The notes below the pieces were generated by a model. The model searched no databases. It had not been told where the DNA came from and worked only from the letters and a program-made list of their open reading frames with translations. This document shows positions 62,070 to 64,000 of a DNA stretch of 64,000 nt, one piece after another; position 1 is the first letter of the stretch; every line of letters starts with the position of its first letter. The position numbers and the translations under genes were made by a program. This DNA comes from Ramazzottius varieornatus (lineage: Eukaryota; Tardigrada; Eutardigrada; Parachela; Ramazzottiidae): positions 4,518,629 to 4,582,628 of the forward strand of contig BDGG01000001.1 of the NCBI GenBank assembly GCA_001949185.1, read 5' to 3'.

Positions 62070-63553
62070 TCAGCGTTTGTCGGCAGCGTCGAATGCGTCG
62101 GCGGTGTGGAAGTTCATCTTGATGTTATTGGGATCGAAGGGATCGATGACTGGAAGTCCGTGAGCTTTGCGTTCCTTCTCTATGTGGATCAAATTGTCAA
62201 TCTGATCCGACGAGATGCGCGATTCGTCGTGCGACGTTAGATCCAGCTCCATGAAGTTCCCGCCGGTTCGCAACAACTCTTCTTCCCGCTGCTTTCGCGC
62301 CACTCCTTCGGGGTTCAGCATGGCCAAATCCAAGGTCTCCTTGTCATTCCCGCCTCCCGAAGCTTCGTTTCTTTCAGTCGTACCACCTCCATGCAGAGGC
62401 GCTTTTTCTGCCGAAAAATACCATATATTGCACACGAAGTCATATCAACCGTGAGTTTTAGGACGTCAGCATTGATTCCACCCGGACGCATCTTCTCAAG
62501 TGGCGCGTCTTCTCATTGACATTGCCCAAGAGATTGCGTCACTTGGGAAAAAAGATTTGTGCGAGATCATTTGCCGACGTTTCAATTACTGTAGCTCTCT
62601 CAGTTCGTTCTCCACCTTTTAGAGTTGAGTCAGTCTTTTCGACTGTTTCGGTTTTGTGGGTTCGCTGTTCGCCCACGTCTCTTCCTTCGTGTCTGGTGGC
62701 TTTGGTCTCTTCAACTTTGGTCGTCTTTGCGGGAACGCCGTGTCTGTGAGACATGTGCAGATCGGCACCTTCCGGCTCCGTGAGACTCTGGGAATAATGT
62801 TCGATGATGCCCGTCACCTCATCGGAGGGGCGATTGGAGATCCTGGCCAGCTCCTTCATGCGTTCCTTGATATCTTTCTCCTCCGCTTCGTTCTGTTCTT
62901 TGCTGAGCTTACGGTCATGACGATCGAGGTGCAGCGTGTGGAGGATCTGCTTTTTAATACCGCGATGTTCATGCGCTCCTTCGCCATGCTTATGATGCAC
63001 TTCGATCTCGTCCGATAGAATGTGTCCTTCCTGGTCCGTCTTGAAACGAACAGTGTGCTCGAGCGTGGGGACTTCCTCCTTCATTTTGTCTTCCCGTTCC
63101 TGCCACCACATCATCATCGGGCGACATGAAAATATGCTCACGTGATAGACTGCTTGATAGGTTCTGCTAACTTACCGCAAGTTTCTTAGCTCGTTCTTCC
63201 TGTTCGATCTGTTTCTGAAGACCCGGGTACATTCCCGGATACGCTTCCAGCAAATGTTCTCGGGAGGGTGCTGGCGCAGGAATGACCGCTTGGCGCGTTA
63301 TGTCATCCATGATGCCACTTCCTCCTGCTGCCGATTCGTGCCCTAATCCACTTTTGCCTTTACTGTCCGTGCGTTGCCTGAGCTCGTTAACGGTGCGAGG
63401 GACTCCAGCTCCTGTCTGCTGTCCAGTGGCTGGATCATAAGCTACATTGTACTCCGGATGGTCTTCTTTGGTGTACTTTTCAGCACCTGCGAATATTCCA
63501 CCGTCCGTCCGTTCCGGGTCCTGTGAGACCTTCTTGGCGCTGTATTCCGACAT
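62070..63553 (-). CDS. Unrecognised, highly charged, probably disordered protein
   Basis: I do not recognise the family. Exons: 63553-63176, 63099-62616 and 62407-62070, total 1200 nt, 399 aa; frame is kept at both junctions. The N-terminal third is Gly/Pro/Ala-rich (VAYDPATGQQTGAGVPRTVN). The middle is strongly charged and His-rich (EIEVHHKHGEGAHEHRG, HTLHLDRHDRK), then Glu/Lys/Thr-rich (THKTETVEKTDSTLK). The C-terminus has MLNPEGVARKQREEELL and KAHGLPVIDPFDPNNIKMNF. There is no signal peptide, no membrane helix and hardly any Cys or Trp. Composition suggests an intrinsically disordered or heat-soluble protein; that is inference. A separate 21-codon exon (63772-63710), spliced to 63568, would add MWGRADHRQNRTIDRERSPS and a few residues in frame. 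Confidence 0.75.
62498..62575 (+). repeat. Dispersed hairpin, copy 11 (intron of the charged-protein gene)
   Basis: Arms AAGTGGCGCGTCTT (62498-62511) and AAGAGATTGCGTCACTT (62528-62544), imperfect. The tail GGGAAAAAAGATTTGTG then CGAGATCATTTGCCGA is recognisable. Confidence 0.7.
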
Positions 63554-63709
63554 GATCCTCTTATGAGCCTTGTCGGAGGAAAAAATAATGCTTTGTTAAA
63601 GGTTTAGCAGTACTGTATAAAAGCAGCAGGAAAGAAGCCAGAATGATAAGTGGAAAGTACACTTTTTGATATACCTGCATCGATGCCTCCAGCCAAACAA
63701 ATAACTTAC

Positions 63710-63772
63710 CGTGCTCGGTGAACGTTCTCGATCGATCGTTCTGTTTTGCCGGTGGTCGGCGCGGCCCCACAT
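63710..63772 (-). CDS. Possible 5' coding exon of the charged-protein gene
   Basis: A 63-nt open stretch starts with ATG at 63772 and ends at a strong donor (CACG|GTAAGT). Spliced to an acceptor at 63569 (CCGACAAG|GCTCAT), it reads in frame into the downstream ATG at 63553. It could instead be 5' UTR carrying an in-frame upstream ATG. Confidence 0.4.
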
Positions 63773-64000
63773 TTATGGTGCTCCCTTCAGTTCTGTTCTG
63801 GGCTTTGCGTCACTGACTGAGCGATTGATACGGAGTGTGACTGTGTGAGTGTGCACAGCGTCGACATATGGGCAATGGGCAGAGTAGACCAGTAAGGCGG
63901 GACTAGTTTAAGTGATATGGAACGGCAACGGAATAAAAGTTGCTTTCGCTCGGCAAATCAAGATTGCCAAAGTTCGAGATTTTCTGTTTCATTGGCCACC
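63773..64000. promoter_or_regulatory. Right-edge region, putative bidirectional promoter
   Basis: Lies upstream of the charged-protein gene and possibly of a divergent gene starting at 63868. Only ~95 bp separates the two candidate start codons. No TATA box was recognised. Confidence 0.3.
63868..63891 (+). CDS. Possible first exon of a divergent gene (MGNGQSRP)
   Basis: ATG at 63868 encodes MGNGQSRP followed by a donor-like GTAAGG. Gly2 followed by Asn and a Ser at position 6 resembles an N-myristoylation signal. The rest would lie outside the window. Very short, so weak support. Confidence 0.25.

Noticed and set aside
62070-63553. Orphan protein as a CAHS, SAHS or Dsup tardigrade protein
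   Set aside because: It shows none of the motifs of those families that I know; only general hydrophilicity is shared.

Overview
The window is a stretch of a compact, intron-rich invertebrate animal genome. Evidence: spliceosomal GT-AG introns, mostly 60-350 bp, and metazoan genes including noggin, a secreted frizzled-related protein, a PRD-class homeobox gene, AGAP and PPP4R3. About twelve protein genes lie in 64 kb, roughly one per 5 kb. A tardigrade or another small-genome ecdysozoan would fit this density, but nothing in the sequence proves the phylum; treat that as inference. No ribosomal RNA, convincing tRNA or CRISPR array was seen. A 50-base run of N at 17746-17795 marks an assembly gap inside a G-run.

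Layout. 1-647: short transposon with terminal inverted repeats, cut by the window edge. 2460-6191 (-): PPP4R3, divergent from 7070-13751 (+): AGAP, an Arf GAP. 15029-16386 (+): Lifeguard/TMBIM membrane protein. 17.7-27.3 kb: a gene-poor transposon island with the gap, a ~1 kb terminal-inverted-repeat element, a decayed tyrosine-recombinase (DIRS/Ngaro-like) retrotransposon, and an inverted array of degenerate ~31-bp units. 27355-29302 (+): U2AF large subunit. 30084-30737 (-): intronless noggin. 32510-34415 (-): SFRP with a Thr-rich linker. 35908-41284 (-): C2CD2L/TMEM24-like lipid-transfer protein. 43680-46333 (-): PRD-like homeobox gene, 5' end missing. 49096-51334 (+): ANKLE2-like. 51.5-58.9 kb: gene-poor. 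58995-61605 (+): three-KH PCBP-family protein. 62070-63553 (-): unrecognised, highly charged protein, facing a possible divergent first exon at 63868.

For nine genes the exon models were joined by hand. The total coding length is a multiple of three and the reading frame stays open across every junction, which is good internal support. The genes do not form a pathway, but noggin and SFRP, secreted antagonists of BMP and Wnt respectively, lie side by side on the same strand.

The most striking unexplained signal is a dispersed ~45-55 bp hairpin (arms AGTGGCGCACG and CGTGCGCCACT) followed by a conserved ~35 bp tail that ends near TTTGCC. I count ten paired copies plus a half copy and one diverged copy. 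Nine of the twelve lie inside introns, spread over seven different genes. The second most interesting item is the unrecognised charged, probably disordered protein at the right end.
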